The position numbers and the translations under genes were made by a program. From positions 16,976,501-17,040,500 of the forward strand of contig JAWQUS010000027.1 of the NCBI GenBank assembly GCA_036365455.1: a stretch of 64,000 bases of DNA. The letters run 5' to 3'. Source of the stretch: Macrosoma leucophasiata. Lineage: Eukaryota; Arthropoda; Insecta; Lepidoptera; Hedylidae. The notes under the pieces were generated by a model. The model saw only the letters and a program-made list of their open reading frames with translations, made no database searches and was not told where the DNA came from. Position 1 is the first letter of the stretch. Each line of letters starts with the position of its first letter. This document shows positions 50,601-59,222 of the stretch, one piece after another.

Positions 50601-51972
50601 ATAGATACTTATTATGGAGGAATTTATTAACGAGAAGCTTGACAAAAGATCAGACATAGGCAGTGTTGCAACAAAGATTCTAAATAATTAGAAAGTTCCT
50701 GTGAAAGTTATCTACAGTTACCTATGTATATTCACGCTAGGTCCCTAACGTGGTAGGCAGAGAGTGTGGAGCGCCAGATATCTCGGTCCTGACACACCTC
50801 CCCTGCCTCATCTACATTCAACAGTACCTACATATTTATAGGGTCCGACATTTTTTTCGACGATGTACTTTTTCCAATACATTTATTCGTTTCAAATAAG
50901 AAATATCTAAATACGTAGTTCTGTTTTTTTTTTTTCAAAGGGCCATCATTTCTTTTCCTAATAGTTTCTCGACATTGGCATTTTGCCAACGTTTTTGTTT
51001 ATATAGTTTAAGTTTTAATATAATAGTAGTTTATTTATAAATTATATTGAAATGTCCTATAATGAATCTAACGAAACGTCCTTTGGATATGTCTATCCAG
51101 TCCTATGTCTAAACAGCGACCTCTTAGCAATTTTTACCAATGAAAATATGAAAAGAAAAGCTGTTTGTTTGTGTTTACTTAAGAGGGTTTTAAGTACACA
51201 CAGTACAAACAACTTTTTTTCCAGCTTTTTACTAGCGTATTTTCATTTTATGAACATAAAATTTTACTAGTGGTAGAGCTCCAGTGACGGAGCTCACGGG
51301 GGTAGGCACCACCGCATTACCTAAGTTACTTACCGCTAAATGGTAGTGTTCAGCACTATCGTGTTCCGGTCAGGTGGTAATGTACGGCCCTGTAATTTCC
51401 GGCACAGAGGCATAACACCTTAGGCCTCAGGAGTGGTAACGCATCTGCATTTTGACCTTTTGACCTTGGTCTTTGTGTGGGTGCCTATAGACTGCAGTCA
51501 TCACTTAACATCAATGTGAACTGCATGCTTGTTTGCCACTTCGACTACATAAAAAAAAAACTTTTCTCACAAGTCTACTATATTTACTAAGTCTTTTATT
51601 TTTGCACCATCCACAATGCAATGATTTTTAAAAGCCGAACTTACAGCGACCTACTTTACATTTTCAGGAAAAGAAACGGCTTGAAGCATGAGCTGTTAAG
51701 GAATGAAGAAGTGGCAGAGACGAGAATTGAAGTAAGTTTAGCGCTTGATTTTTTATTGATTTTACTATTTTGGGATAGATTGAATTATTTTATGAACAGT
51801 ACTACGTTCGAAATAAATTACAATGATTTCATAATAATTAAATCATAATACACAAAAATTGCTACCAGCAACAGCTACTTTACTATAGTCACTGTGGTTG
51901 ATATAGATATTAAAGTAATTACATATACATTAATATATCATTTACCTACATACTTAATTTCCACAGTTGTGA
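32670..51972 (+). CDS. Unrecognised 190-aa type I membrane protein
   Basis: Coding exons 32670-32715, 46569-46731, 48262-48401, 49655-49808, 51668-51731 and 51967-51972 (TGA) give 573 nt with every phase matching, plus a 5' UTR exon ending at 31399. Residues 1-20 form a signal peptide (MAQYQFLCLIVVAVLG then CSG). The lumenal/outer part (about 20-140) is acidic, with one N-glycosylation site (EANATLL) and no Cys. A Gly/Ala-rich stretch precedes one transmembrane helix at 143-163 (IMVLVTCTIVCLAYTALIVW), then a basic stop-transfer (RRIYLKRNG) and a short cytoplasmic tail ending TRIEL. I recognise no domain. The membrane segment and start of the tail (VCLAYTALIVWRR) look the most constrained. Intron 1 of the coding part is 13.9 kb and full of repeats. 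An out-of-frame ATG at 32665 overlaps the real start. The last exon codes only Leu and stop. Confidence 0.85.
33588..33745 (-). repeat. 5S-derived SINE, 3' part
   Basis: TAATAATGGCAACCCATTAT, CGTCCCACTGCTGGGCACGA, TTACTCCACCACGCTGCTTC and TTTAACGACTGCTATC as in the 10208-10577 copy. The 5S-like head is missing. Confidence 0.75.
33746..34971. other. Intron sequence, nothing distinctive
   Basis: Unique-looking AT-rich intron of the 190-aa gene. No repeat family or ORF that I could support. Confidence 0.4.
34972..35115 (-). repeat. Family A repeat, partial
   Basis: Reverse orientation: GTAGGCACCACCGCATTACC, TTTGCCGCTAAATGATAGG and TGTTCCGGTTAGATGGCAA blocks. Confidence 0.65.
35230..35519 (+). 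repeat. LINE 3' end with C-terminal coding remnant and TACA tail
   Basis: The frame from 35239 reads MLRWFGHIERMSNERMTKHI and later GPGRPRLTYHDQIGR, the usual C-terminal end of RTE/Jockey-like reverse transcriptases in insects. The 3' UTR (CTCTACACTCTCTGCCTACC) and an ATACATACATACATAC tail follow. Related truncated copies are at 22520-22740 and 50728-50820 in the opposite orientation. Confidence 0.75.
36190..36272. mobile_element. Short element with inverted CTAGT ends
   Basis: 83 bp running from ACTAGCTGCGCCCACGACTT to AAGTCGCGGGCACCGCTAGT, a small foldback. The arms are the same family as those bounding the 41.3-42.9 kb minisatellite element. Upstream, 36060-36185 resembles the body of a Helitron-like repeat (AACGGCTGGACCAATTTTGA). 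Confidence 0.65.
36273..38427. other. Intron sequence, nothing distinctive
   Basis: AT-rich intron of the 190-aa gene without recognisable repeats or supported ORFs. Confidence 0.35.
38428..38520. mobile_element. Short element with inverted CTAGT ends, diverged
   Basis: 93 bp from ACTAGCTGTTATCGCCGACT to GTGGGCCCACGGCTAGT, with the same ends as 36190-36272 but weaker complementarity. Confidence 0.55.
38649..38694. repeat. (TA)23 microsatellite heading a Helitron-like remnant
   Basis: 46 bp of pure TA followed by CAATTGCTGTTCGTTAGTCT and CTAAAACTCGAGAACGGGTG (to about 38840). The same body is at 52390-52562. Confidence 0.85.
39512..39898 (+). mobile_element. Helitron-like non-autonomous element
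   Basis: The head ATACTAACATTATAAAGAGG is followed by AACATTTGTGTTTTTGTATG and GATTGAACCGATTTCGAAAA. The tail is GCGGACAAAGTCGTGGGC then AAAAGCTAGT. Confidence 0.65.
40366..40672 (-). repeat. tRNA-derived SINE (family T1), full length
   Basis: On the minus strand it begins TGCCTCGGTAGCCTAGTGG, where TAGCCTAGTGG fits the Pol III A box, and about 45 bp on has GGTTCGATTCC, an exact B box. About 230 bp of body follow, ending GGATTACAGGCGTGAAGT. Other copies are at 46143 and 48418 (full), and at 25930, 9314 and 58585 (partial). Confidence 0.85.
41283..42936. mobile_element. Foldback (CTAGT-ended) element with minisatellite-filled loop
   Basis: The left end TACTAGCTGTGCCCGCAACT and right end GTTGCGGGCACAGCTAGTA are inverted. 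The arms continue for about 58 bp, through GGCTTTGGGCAGCATTTTTGG on the left and its complement on the right, with a few mismatches. Between them lie about 40 bp of unique sequence and then the 15-bp tandem array. It sits in the 13.9-kb intron of the 190-aa gene. Confidence 0.85.
41381..42876. repeat. 15-bp CpG-rich minisatellite with internal orientation switch
   Basis: Unit CGTCCCGACGCCCAG, each with three CpG and an internal dyad (GCGTC-CC-GACGC). About 88 units run in this orientation from about 41548 to 42876. About 10 units run in the opposite orientation from 41381 to about 41533. The switch point is TCCTTGGCTTGGG. Variant units (CCAAG, CCATG, AAGCCC) are scattered and a long block near 41950-42230 is almost pure. 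The period is a multiple of three, so most frames stay open by chance. Confidence 0.95.
42937..43196. other. Intron sequence right of the minisatellite element
   Basis: Nothing recognisable. The 80-codon frame at 43002-43244 runs into a family A repeat and has no supporting signals. Confidence 0.35.
43197..43353 (+). repeat. Family A repeat, 5' half
   Basis: TTTTTATGTAATGGAAGCGG, then GCAAACAAGCATGCAGTTC, up to TATGCCTCTGTGCC. Confidence 0.7.
43354..44502. other. Intron sequence, nothing distinctive
   Basis: AT-rich intron of the 190-aa gene. No supported ORF. A short part near 44110-44230 weakly resembles family T1 SINE (CCAACTTCGGAGTTTGATGA). Confidence 0.35.
44503..44790 (+). repeat. Family A repeat, near full length, diverged
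   Basis: TTTTATGTCACGGAGCTTGC start, ACATAGATGTTGATGACTGC, and CGGTGATGCCTACGCCCTCG toward the end. Confidence 0.65.
45253..45624 (+). repeat. Family A repeat with insertion
   Basis: TTCACATTGATGGTAGGTGA start and CTCCGTCACTGGAGCTCC end. About 80 bp of foreign sequence near 45490-45570 interrupts it. Confidence 0.6.
46143..46441 (-). repeat. tRNA-derived SINE (family T1), full length
   Basis: Complement begins TGCCTCAGTAGCCTAGTGG. The B-box region is slightly changed (GGTTCGTTCC). It ends GGATTACAGGCGTGAAGT and lies 127 bases before exon 2 of the 190-aa gene. Confidence 0.85.
46960..47128 (-). repeat. Family A repeat, 5' half
   Basis: CCTGTAATTCTCGGCACAGA, CTTAACATCTATGTGAGCTG, then a T/A-rich end. 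Confidence 0.65.
47129..47785. other. Intron sequence, nothing distinctive
   Basis: AT-rich with TACTTA-type strings. Possibly a LINE 3' UTR near 47380-47700, but no family is assigned. Confidence 0.3.
47786..47925 (+). repeat. tRNA-like SINE head (third family)
   Basis: GACCCGGGTGGCTCAGTGG carries an exact A box (TGGCTCAGTGG), followed by a weak B box (GGTGGATTCGGGG) and a GC-rich body to GCAAACGCCACCTTGAC. Single copy here. Confidence 0.55.
48418..48725 (-). repeat. tRNA-derived SINE (family T1), full length
   Basis: Complement begins TGCCTTAGTAGCCTAGTGG, with B box GGTTCGATTC. It starts 16 bases after exon 3 of the 190-aa gene. Confidence 0.85.
48734..48816. other. Hairpin with 29-30-bp arms
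   Basis: CATGAGTAGATACATGAACA continuing AGAAATGATC, a loop of about 24 bases, then the exact complement ending GTATCTACTCATG. It starts directly after a T1 SINE. Confidence 0.85.
49040..49172 (-). repeat. Family A repeat, partial
   Basis: TTTTAACCTCTGGTTTTTGT, then CTTTACATCGACGTGAACTG and TGGCCACTATGATTTCATAA. Confidence 0.6.
49187..49470 (+). repeat. LINE-like 3' tail with TTCTGA repeats
   Basis: GCCGGTGAATGACAAAGAAT to AATGAATAAATGAG then TTCTGATTCTGATTCTGATT. The inverse copy is at 58706-58998. The short 3' tandem tail suggests a non-LTR element. Confidence 0.65.
50064..50112. other. 49-bp perfect palindrome
   Basis: AGTAGTTTTATGCCAGTCTA continuing CTGT, one central C, then its exact complement: 24-bp arms. 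It lies in an intron of the 190-aa gene. Confidence 0.9.
50414..50598. mobile_element. hAT-like MITE (family H1), intact
   Basis: 185 bp with ends CAGTGATTCCCAAAG and TTTGGGAACCTCTG. A perfect 8-bp duplication GTATAGAT is on both sides. Confidence 0.92.
50728..50820 (-). repeat. LINE 3' UTR fragment
   Basis: TTCACGCTAGGTCCCTAACG, GGCAGAGAGTGTGGAGCGCC: the 3' UTR of the 35230-35519 element. Confidence 0.65.
51268..51562 (-). repeat. Family A repeat, full length
   Basis: Best copy in the window: ACTAGTGGTAGAGCTCCAG, CACCACCGCATTACCTAA, TTCCGGTCAGGTGGTAATG, CCTTAGGCCTCAGGAGTGG, then an A-run. Confidence 0.8.
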
Positions 51973-52389
51973 AGATCATTGGCTCTAGAGGCTCGGCTCT
52001 GGTACCGCAACGAGCATATCAACGTGTCTACGACAGAAACTGAAACTCAAGATTGAGAAGGACACGATTCATGGCCTAATTGATGTATACAGACGTCGCA
52101 TTTCAATCCAGGGTCAATTGCAAATATTGTTTTTAAAATTAGTAGGAAAATTTACAAGATCTGTAATTTGTCCTTTTCAGTTATTTATAACTACTCTACT
52201 AGTAAGATTGAACACAATTATCTTTGCAGATCGCGTGACGCTGAGACTGACGGACTGATATTGTAATGTTTGAGCATTAAATATTCTATATTTCATTGAG
52301 CAAGAGTAGATATATATATATTCTACCCAAAACATTTTTCATTATCATGATTATAGATCCCGTCATTGTATGGACCATATCTTCTCTAT

Positions 52390-52562
52390 TTAAAAAAAAA
52401 ATGACGTTTGGTAGTCTCACTAAAACTGGAGAACGGCTGGACTGATTTGGCAAATTTTAAAGTAAAACGTTTAAAGTGAGAAAACTGAGAAAACATGAAG
52501 AAATTGTAAGGAAAACGACCATTTTAGGTTCTTATACTAATAGTTCGTACCGAGTCAGCTAG
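52390..52562 (+). repeat. Helitron-like remnant
   Basis: TTTGGTAGTCTCACTAAAAC and GAGAACGGCTGGACTGATTT match 38695-38770. The end is GTCAGCTAGT. Confidence 0.6.
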
Positions 52563-52947
52563 TAACGCATAGAAAATTATAGAATATTGATAGATTCATA
52601 TCAAACTGTATTTCGAATACAGTATTCGGTAATAAAAAGTCATCAATTATTTATAAAACTATGAAATTGCACGCAGGTTCGTAGCTCCATTGAAAAGGTG
52701 ACTTCTACCTTGTAATGTTTAATGGGAACGTGTGAAAGGTTTTTGTATGCCTAGGCACTAGACACAGTAGGTAATATAATCGGTACCAGACAACGCGCAT
52801 TCAATAGGTTATCAAGACTGAATTTAATTAGGATAAACTACAAAATTAACCTGAGCCAGAAATCTTGCAACATTTATTTATCACACTATAACAGATGAAT
52901 TGTAAAACAACTATCTATGTGTTAAACTTTCACGATTTGTATTCATA

Positions 52948-53178
52948 TTTTTATATTGTAAACGGGACTTAATCGCGTACTATTTTAATCGAAGTATTTA
53001 CCTCGACACTCGACGTTTCGGCCGTAATGCGACGGCCGTGGTCACGAGTAGACGTGGTCACGAGTAGACTGAGTCTACTCGTGACCACGGCCGTCGCATT
53101 ACGGCCGAAACGTCGAGTGTCGAGGTAAATACTTCGATTAAAATAGTACGCGATTAAGTCCCGTTTACAATATAAAAA
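52948..53178. other. Large palindrome, 106-bp perfect arms
   Basis: Left arm 52948-53053, spacer 53054-53072, right arm 53073-53178. I compared the arms base by base and saw no mismatch. The spacer is a second copy of GTGGTCACGAGTAGAC plus TGA, so the left side carries a 16-bp tandem duplication and the true centre is at 53071. The arms contain TCGACGTTTCGGCCG and are rich in CpG. A 12-bp direct repeat AACTATCTATGT (52909-52920 and 53177-53188) flanks the structure. Confidence 0.93.
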
Positions 53179-53196
53179 CTATCTATGTATACGTAA

Positions 53197-53390
53197 CTTT
53201 AGAATTGAACCGTCATATCTCAAAAAAATAAGAAAATTTATTTTATACATCAAACGACTTAAAAACATGTAATCTATCAAATTATTTATAAATTATTCCG
53301 TAATTTGATAGATTACATGTTTTAAAGTCGTTTGATGTATAAAAGACCTCTTCTTAATTTTTTGATATATGCCACTTCAATTCTAAAGGT
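53197..53390. other. Second palindrome, near-perfect core and decayed outer arms
   Basis: The core arms 53241-53284 and 53301-53344 differ at one base over 44. Outer arms (about 53197-53240 and 53345-53390; CTTTAGAATTGAA in both) pair with many mismatches. The loop is 16 bases. Confidence 0.85.
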
Positions 53391-54120
53391 GCGACTACAA
53401 ATAAATATTTATTAAAAATTTGTGCCATAATATACGATTATTCTCAATGTATACAAATATTACTCATATCAATGAATTGGTGAGAATGATTGGCATGGTT
53501 GGTAATGTTATATTATTTTTATTTAAAGTCAAAATATGTCTGTGATGTGATAAGAATTATGATAAGAAACAACATTAATGTTAATCGAGAAATGCATTTT
53601 ACACCGACATTTCAATTTTATAATAAAATAAAAAATATTGAAAGCAATAAAAATTTGTGTATTTATTTCAACTTCGTATAAATAACACGGCAACATAAAA
53701 CGTCATTTTTATAAGAAAGCCACGTATAAATTCGATGTGTAAAGAAAGCAACTAGAAAAAAAGTACAACATTTCACTTACGTAATAATTATCATATACAG
53801 TAACAATTATGTTTGTATTTATATTTCATACTGATTTGTATACTATGCTTACAGCTAAAAACATACTGAAAGATAAAGACAATACTACCTTTACATTTAT
53901 TAATGAAAACGAAAATTCGCCACAAATGTAACATCCACAGATAAAATTATAAGTACAATTTCAGAATACAGATTAACTAACCAACAGGAAGAGTAAAAAT
54001 AAATGCAAAGTAAATGTCAGCTCTACCATTTCATTATGTCTTTAGCCAGTTCTGATCACAATTTATCACCTTGTTTGCGTACTTTGTGTATTGATCGCGG
54101 GGTGGCGATTAGGTAACGTT

Positions 54121-57100
54121 TTACTTGGTCTCCTTGTGTCTTACAACGGCCGGCCCGGTGTTGTCGCCCGTGGCCTTGTTGTGGGCACCGTGAGCACCAT
54201 CACAGTAAGGCCACTGTAAATTGAATACAACAATTAATTAATTCCATTTTTTAAATGTCATGGAGTTAGAAACAAGTATAAAGTCGACATTGATGGTAAG
54301 GGATATCTGTAGTCTATAGCCATTTACATAAAAACTAAAGACCTCAGAAGTGGCAAAACTAATATGCTTTGCCACAGGTATATCTGTAGTCTATAGCCAT
54401 TTACATAAAAACTAAAGAACTCAGATGTGGCAAAACTAAAGATGCTCAAGGGCGGATTTCTCCATAGGCCGAGTAGGCCCAGGCCTAGGGCGACAATATT
54501 TGGTCGTTTTTATATTATAACTTACTATCGTTTTATTTTTCATTTTAATTAATTTTTTATGCTTTACATTACTGCACGGGGGGGGAGGGGGGGGGCAATC
54601 TATCATATGCAGCCAACATATCAAATCCGCCCCTGAAGATGCTTTGCCACTACTGAGTCTTCAACATTATAACTATCACAAAGGCAAAACTTAGGCTTTA
54701 GGTGTTGCAACACATTTGCATTTTGTTTTAGGTTTCCTCCGGTTTCAGTGCAGCAGATGTCTTGTCTGTAGGTTGCAGTATTCACTTACCATCCATGTGA
54801 ACTGCATGCAAAATCTGCTGGACTCTTCTCAATCTCAGAGAAGAGTAGATGAGGACTGACCGCATTAGATAGTAAGAGGAAGTCTATGCCAATATTATCT
54901 AATTGTTATCTCTAATATGGAAATAAATGGCTTGGTTACTATCATTTTAATACTAACCTTGACGTTTGACCCACAGGTCAAGAAGTAATATAAAAAATTT
55001 TAAAACAAATGATTAATGTCTATTAGCATCACACTCAATAGGCTTATAGTGACCCTCAGTAAAGAATACGGGGAGGGGGCTGAGACAATTAAAACAGGAG
55101 CTACTTCATTAGTTTTAAAATTTGACCTTTCCCAAGGTCAGTAGTTCTTATAACAGGCTTTGATTATTCTACAAAAATAAAATGTGCATAATAATATAGT
55201 TATGAAAAATTGGGTACAGATTAGATACACTCAGCTTACTTGCATAAAATATCAGGCACTTTTCTATTTCTTGTGTAGGTACCATAACAAAATGTATAAA
55301 CTGAGATAAAATTATGATAATTTATCACATTTTCGCTCCGTGAATGTTATAATCTGATAAAGATTAAATGTAGGTTACAACAAGGAAAACATATCTCACA
55401 AGAAGACAACATTTTATTACCAATTTATGTTCAAGAAAATTATCTGAATTTCATTTAATGCAAGCAAGTAGAATAGTTAATACTCAATTGTTTGCTCACT
55501 TGCTACTCAATATTATATGACAATATTAATAACTTACATTCTTGCTCTTCCAACACCGGCATAGAACAGCTTTTTCAGTAATATCTTCAATATCAATGAA
55601 GTCCACAACTTTTTCAATATCCTTCCTGATACCAGGGTTTATTTGTCCACTTCCAGCTTCCTTCGCCTTCTTTATTGTTTGATAGGAGTAATATGATATG
55701 CCACCAATTGCAACAGTTGGGGGTATCAGCGCGCACCAATCACGAACTGGAATATTAGTTATAGAATTAAGAATTATTTTAAGGTAGAGATTTGGTTATA
55801 TATAAGGTGGATGTGGAGTTACTTGATTACATAAATAACCTTGAGTTAGAGCCATGGGAAAGCTCATGAAAGGAATTAAACAAAATATAAAACCACTTCA
55901 AAAAAAATTTTTTTTATGTATTTGAAGTGGCAAACTAGCAGGCAGTTCATATTGATGTTAAGTGATCACTGCAGCCTATAGACACCCATACAAAGACCAA
56001 GGTCAAAATGCAGATGCCTTACCACTCCTGAGGCCTAAGGTGTTATGCCTATAAGCTGGAAACATTACCACCTGATCGCGGTGGTGCCTACGCCCGCGAG
56101 CTCCGTCACTGGAGCTCTACCAACAGTAAAATAATATTCCTAATAGAATTTAAAATATTCCATTGTTTTTAGTGACAGTAATCTGTAAGTATGCAAGAAA
56201 AATATCACAATTGATTACTAATTTTATTGTTTGTGTACTGATATCGGTCCAACTGCAGCTTTAATGAGTTAATGGTATTCTAAATGATATTTCATTTGAT
56301 TACTAAAATCTAAGTCTTGAAATCACATAAAACATGCAAACTCATACTCTAGTCTTTTAATTCAGAAATTGGAATGCAGCAAGATAATGATAGTATATTG
56401 TAACCTTCAGTTGCATGTAATTAATTATTTATACAACATAAAAAATGTAGGCGTTGTGAAGTTAAAGTATGTCAATTACCTTGAACAGTCCGATACTGTC
56501 ATGAATGAATTTTCAATTGTAGAGAAATGTGGGAATTTTTATGAGAAGCAGCAGTCTTATTTCACCATTGTTGGTTACATTGTTTAATAATAATAATAAT
56601 AATGGCAACCCATTATATGTCCCACTGCTGGTCACGAGTCTCTCCCCTTTTTGGGGGGAGGCCTGGAGCTTACTCTACCGACAAGGTTTAACAACTGCTA
56701 TGTATGGATAGCAACTGGAACCGACAGCTTAACGTGCCCTCCGAATCACGGAAACGAACATTTTAATTTGTTACAAGCGGTCACCCATCACACCCAACCA
56801 TGCCTGTAATATTTTACCGAGTAGATCACTTACGATCTACACTTTTTCTACTTCATTGCTTGATTGGATTTACATATTATATTTGTTCCAGTATGTCAAT
56901 CTAAATCTCAATTATTAGCGACAAAATAAACCAGAATAGTTATCCCAGGTAACATCCTAACTAAGATAACTCCTTTTTTATTTTAAAGGATATATCCAAT
57001 AATGAAACCTTGTTGTAAACACACTCAAACTATGTTTCTTGCACCAAATTTTTTTTTTGTTTTAATATCAAAAACAAACTCATATCTGTTTAGTACAGAA

Positions 57101-57621
57101 GTCAAGATGACCTTATTATAACGTCATTAGCCTTTTATAACAAATATTATGATTGTTTTTCACACTCCATTTGTAACTTATATAGTTGTAAAACCCTAAA
57201 AAAAGACAGTATGTTTGGCCCCATAATAACTATCACGGAGAAATAACAACTAAGGTCTCAGGGGTGGCAATGCATCTGCATTTTGACCTCTGGTCAATAT
57301 ATAATATACAATCACTTAACATCAATGTGAACTGCATGCTTGTTTGCCACATTACATAAAAAAAAAAAATATCTTATTGATAACAAAATAACATGCTTTT
57401 TGGGTCTTATCTAAATTACATTGAGCCTACAAAGCTGTAATATATAAAACGAATTCAAAAGAATGACTGAGCAAAACTGTTTACCAAATCTACAAAAACA
57501 ACCAAACTATTTACTATTACTTACATCCAAGCCGGAACCAACCGCCGAACGAATCTGGAATCGGCAAGCTAGCCAAATAATTGGGAATGGTAACTTTGAC
57601 TATATTCGACACGAAATACAT
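54121..57621 (-). CDS. CISD2: CDGSH iron-sulfur domain protein 2 (CISD2/Miner1)
   Basis: Exons 57621-57525 (ATG), 55746-55538 and 54213-54121 (TAA) give 132 aa with matching phases; human CISD2 has 135. Known CISD2 is an ER/outer-mitochondrial-membrane homodimer holding a [2Fe-2S] cluster and acting in calcium and redox homeostasis. The N-terminus reads [20 protein letters not shown], a conserved block. One membrane helix lies at about 37-57 ([19 protein letters not shown]). The CDGSH domain has ligands Cys95, Cys97, Cys106 and His110 in [16 protein letters not shown], with Ala in place of Ser in the CDGSH name motif, which the family pattern allows. A conserved TGDNTGP follows. It ends HKETK. 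Introns of 1.3 and 1.8 kb hold MITE, SINE and family A copies. The start is fixed by the only in-frame ATG before the conserved block. Confidence 0.96.
54264..54420 (+). repeat. Family A remnant with a local tandem duplication
   Basis: TCATGGAGTTAGAAACAAG and CATTGATGGTAAGGGATA. The block ATCTGTAGTCTATAGCCATT occurs twice, about 70 bp apart. Confidence 0.55.
54447..54635. mobile_element. hAT-like MITE (family H2) with G-run
   Basis: 189 bp with ends CAAGGGCGGATTT and AAATCCGCCCCTG and a perfect 8-bp duplication AAGATGCT on both sides. It contains an 18-base purine tract (54578-54595), nearly all G. It lies in an intron of CISD2. Confidence 0.9.
54640..54815 (-). repeat. Family A repeat, diverged
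   Basis: GCTTTAGGTGTTGCAACACA and CACTTACCATCCATGTGAAC, in the reverse orientation. Confidence 0.5.
55904..56128 (+). repeat. Family A repeat, shortened
   Basis: TTTTTTATGTATTTGAAGTG to CTCCGTCACTGGAGCTCTAC, with part of the middle missing. It lies in an intron of CISD2. Confidence 0.75.
56588..56846 (-). repeat. 5S-derived SINE with internal deletion
   Basis: AATAATAATAATGGCAACCC tail side and GCGGTCACCCATCACACC plus GAGTAGATCACTTACGATCT head side, so the 5S-like promoter part is kept. Confidence 0.8.
57220..57372 (-). repeat. Family A repeat, 5' half
   Basis: CTCAGGGGTGGCAATGCATC, AACATCAATGTGAACTGCAT and TTTGCCACATTACAT, then an A-run. It lies in intron 1 of CISD2. Confidence 0.7.
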
Positions 57622-58039
57622 TGTGATTACGCAAAAGGGAAATACTATACAGCACCTCCAGACGAGCGACAAACTGGACAATTATCGTGCAATTGCAATA
57701 TTGCAAATATTAGTTGACCCAGCTACGTCGACATAGAAAAATTGGAGAATTGGTGCAAATTGGTGAATGTGAATGTAAATTTCACAGGTGAATTTGTCAA
57801 TTTTTTGACTTTTGATTAGATAATTTTTTGACAGAGTGTCACCAAGTGTCACAGTCACAGAAGAGAAGAGAGAGCGAAACATCGACGACAAGTTTGACTT
57901 TTGAAGTTAATAGTGAGAGATTTAAAAATTATCGACTAAATTCAATAATTCGATTCTGTTTATACATTGATTTAATTTTTTGTATGAAGTACACTACTGT
58001 TAGGTACTACTCGATTCCATTTTTTTAAAATTGTATTTC

Positions 58040-58500
58040 GGTTGACAGACAAGCAGACGGGCCAGCTGATAGAAAGTGGTTACCGTCGCCTATGAACATT
58101 TGCAACACCAGGGGAATTGCTAACACGCTGCCAGCCCTGAAGGCCTCTTTTGACGCCATTTTTAAGGAACCCCTTATTTCAGCACTGAGGGAACACTTCA
58201 GAGGGAAGTTCATTCCACAATTTACACGTTCTGGGCACAAACAAACGTGAGAACCGCATCGTTGAGCACTGCCAGGTGTCCAGTCGGTGAGGGTAGAATT
58301 TCTCTCTTCGGCGGTAGTACGGTGTAGGAAAAAAGAGGGTGGCACCATGTCGAACAGTTCAGCACAACACTTATCATTGTAGATACGGTATAAAACGTAT
58401 AGAGTACCAATGTCTCTGCGCAGGCTCAGATGTCGAAGCCTACCTAGTATACTTATTATAAAGCTGAATAGCCCATTCTCGAGGAAGGCTTTAGGCTATA
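58040..58500 (+). repeat. Common lepidopteran interspersed repeat
   Basis: ACAAGCAGACGGGCCAGCTG, GGTTACCGTCGCCTATGAAC and AACACGCTGCCAGCCC form a sequence I know as widely dispersed in Lepidoptera. It continues with GGGAAGTTCATTCCACAATT and AGGTGTCCAGTCGGTGAGG. The CDS-like reading on the minus strand is a by-product. Confidence 0.65.
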
Positions 58501-58584
58501 TTTTATAAATGCACGCTAAGATGAATAGGAGAAGGTAAGTAAGGTTGCACCCCCGCGAAGCCGGGGCGAGCGGCTAGTTAGAGA

Positions 58585-58680
58585 TAACGTCCGGCGATGT
58601 CGAGAGGCTCGCCACCAATGTTCCATGGGCCAAACGGCCAAACGTAACCGGTGAATCGTGGGTTTGCATGTGTAATAACT
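58585..58680 (+). repeat. tRNA-derived SINE (family T1), body fragment
   Basis: CGAGAGGCTCGCCACC, CCATGGGCCAAACGGCC and AACGTAACCGGTGAATCGTG: a small piece of the T1 body in plus orientation. Confidence 0.6.
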
Positions 58681-58705
58681 ATAGGTGTGTAGTTGTTTAG
58701 AGGTA

Positions 58706-58998
58706 TGAATAAGAATCAGAAATTAATTTATTCATTTAGAATGACAAGCACCTGTTTTGACAAGTCAAAAACAAATAAAATAAATTAAAGTGAACAACAA
58801 TAATAATCGAAATACATGTCAAATTACAAATTAGAAAAAATAGAATTTATAGAAAATATCACTAAGATATAAACTAAATATAATATACTAATGTAAGTAG
58901 GTACCTAAGTATATCAGTAGAATGTCTAATTTCCCCTTTTACAAACTGACAATAAAGAGAAAAGAAAAAGAGTCATTCTTTGTCATTCACCGGCATAG
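58706..58998 (-). repeat. LINE-like 3' tail
   Basis: Inverse of 49187-49470, ending GAATGACTC... as ATTCTTTGTCATTCACCGGC. A single AATCAGAAATT replaces the TTCTGA array. Confidence 0.65.
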
Positions 58999-59104
58999 TT
59001 CCAAAGGCCAATATGATCTAAGAAAAACCTGCTTAGAAAAACTCTATGATGATCGATAATAACAGTATAAACTCGACAGAATCGATTTTACGACATATCA
59101 TCAT

Positions 59105-59222
59105 AACCAAGAAGCTTGAAGGTAAAAATGGAGACCACACAAGCCATACCTATTTGAAGCAAACCTAAATATAGCTATCTCTCTCTGTGGGCAGGCCGTC
59201 TCTTTTTAAGTAGGGTGACCAT
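59105..59222 (+). repeat. Unnamed repeat, inverse copy near 61975-62075
   Basis: CCAAGAAGCTTGAAGGTAAA opens both copies (the second on the minus strand), followed by a shared GGCCG.C.TCTTTTTA region. Confidence 0.5.

Noticed and set aside
57463..57717. Plus-strand 84-codon ORF
   Set aside because: It is antisense to CISD2 exon 1, whose minus-strand reading carries the conserved [18 protein letters not shown] block.
58025..58348. 107-codon minus-strand ORF
   Set aside because: It is a chance reading of a dispersed lepidopteran repeat.
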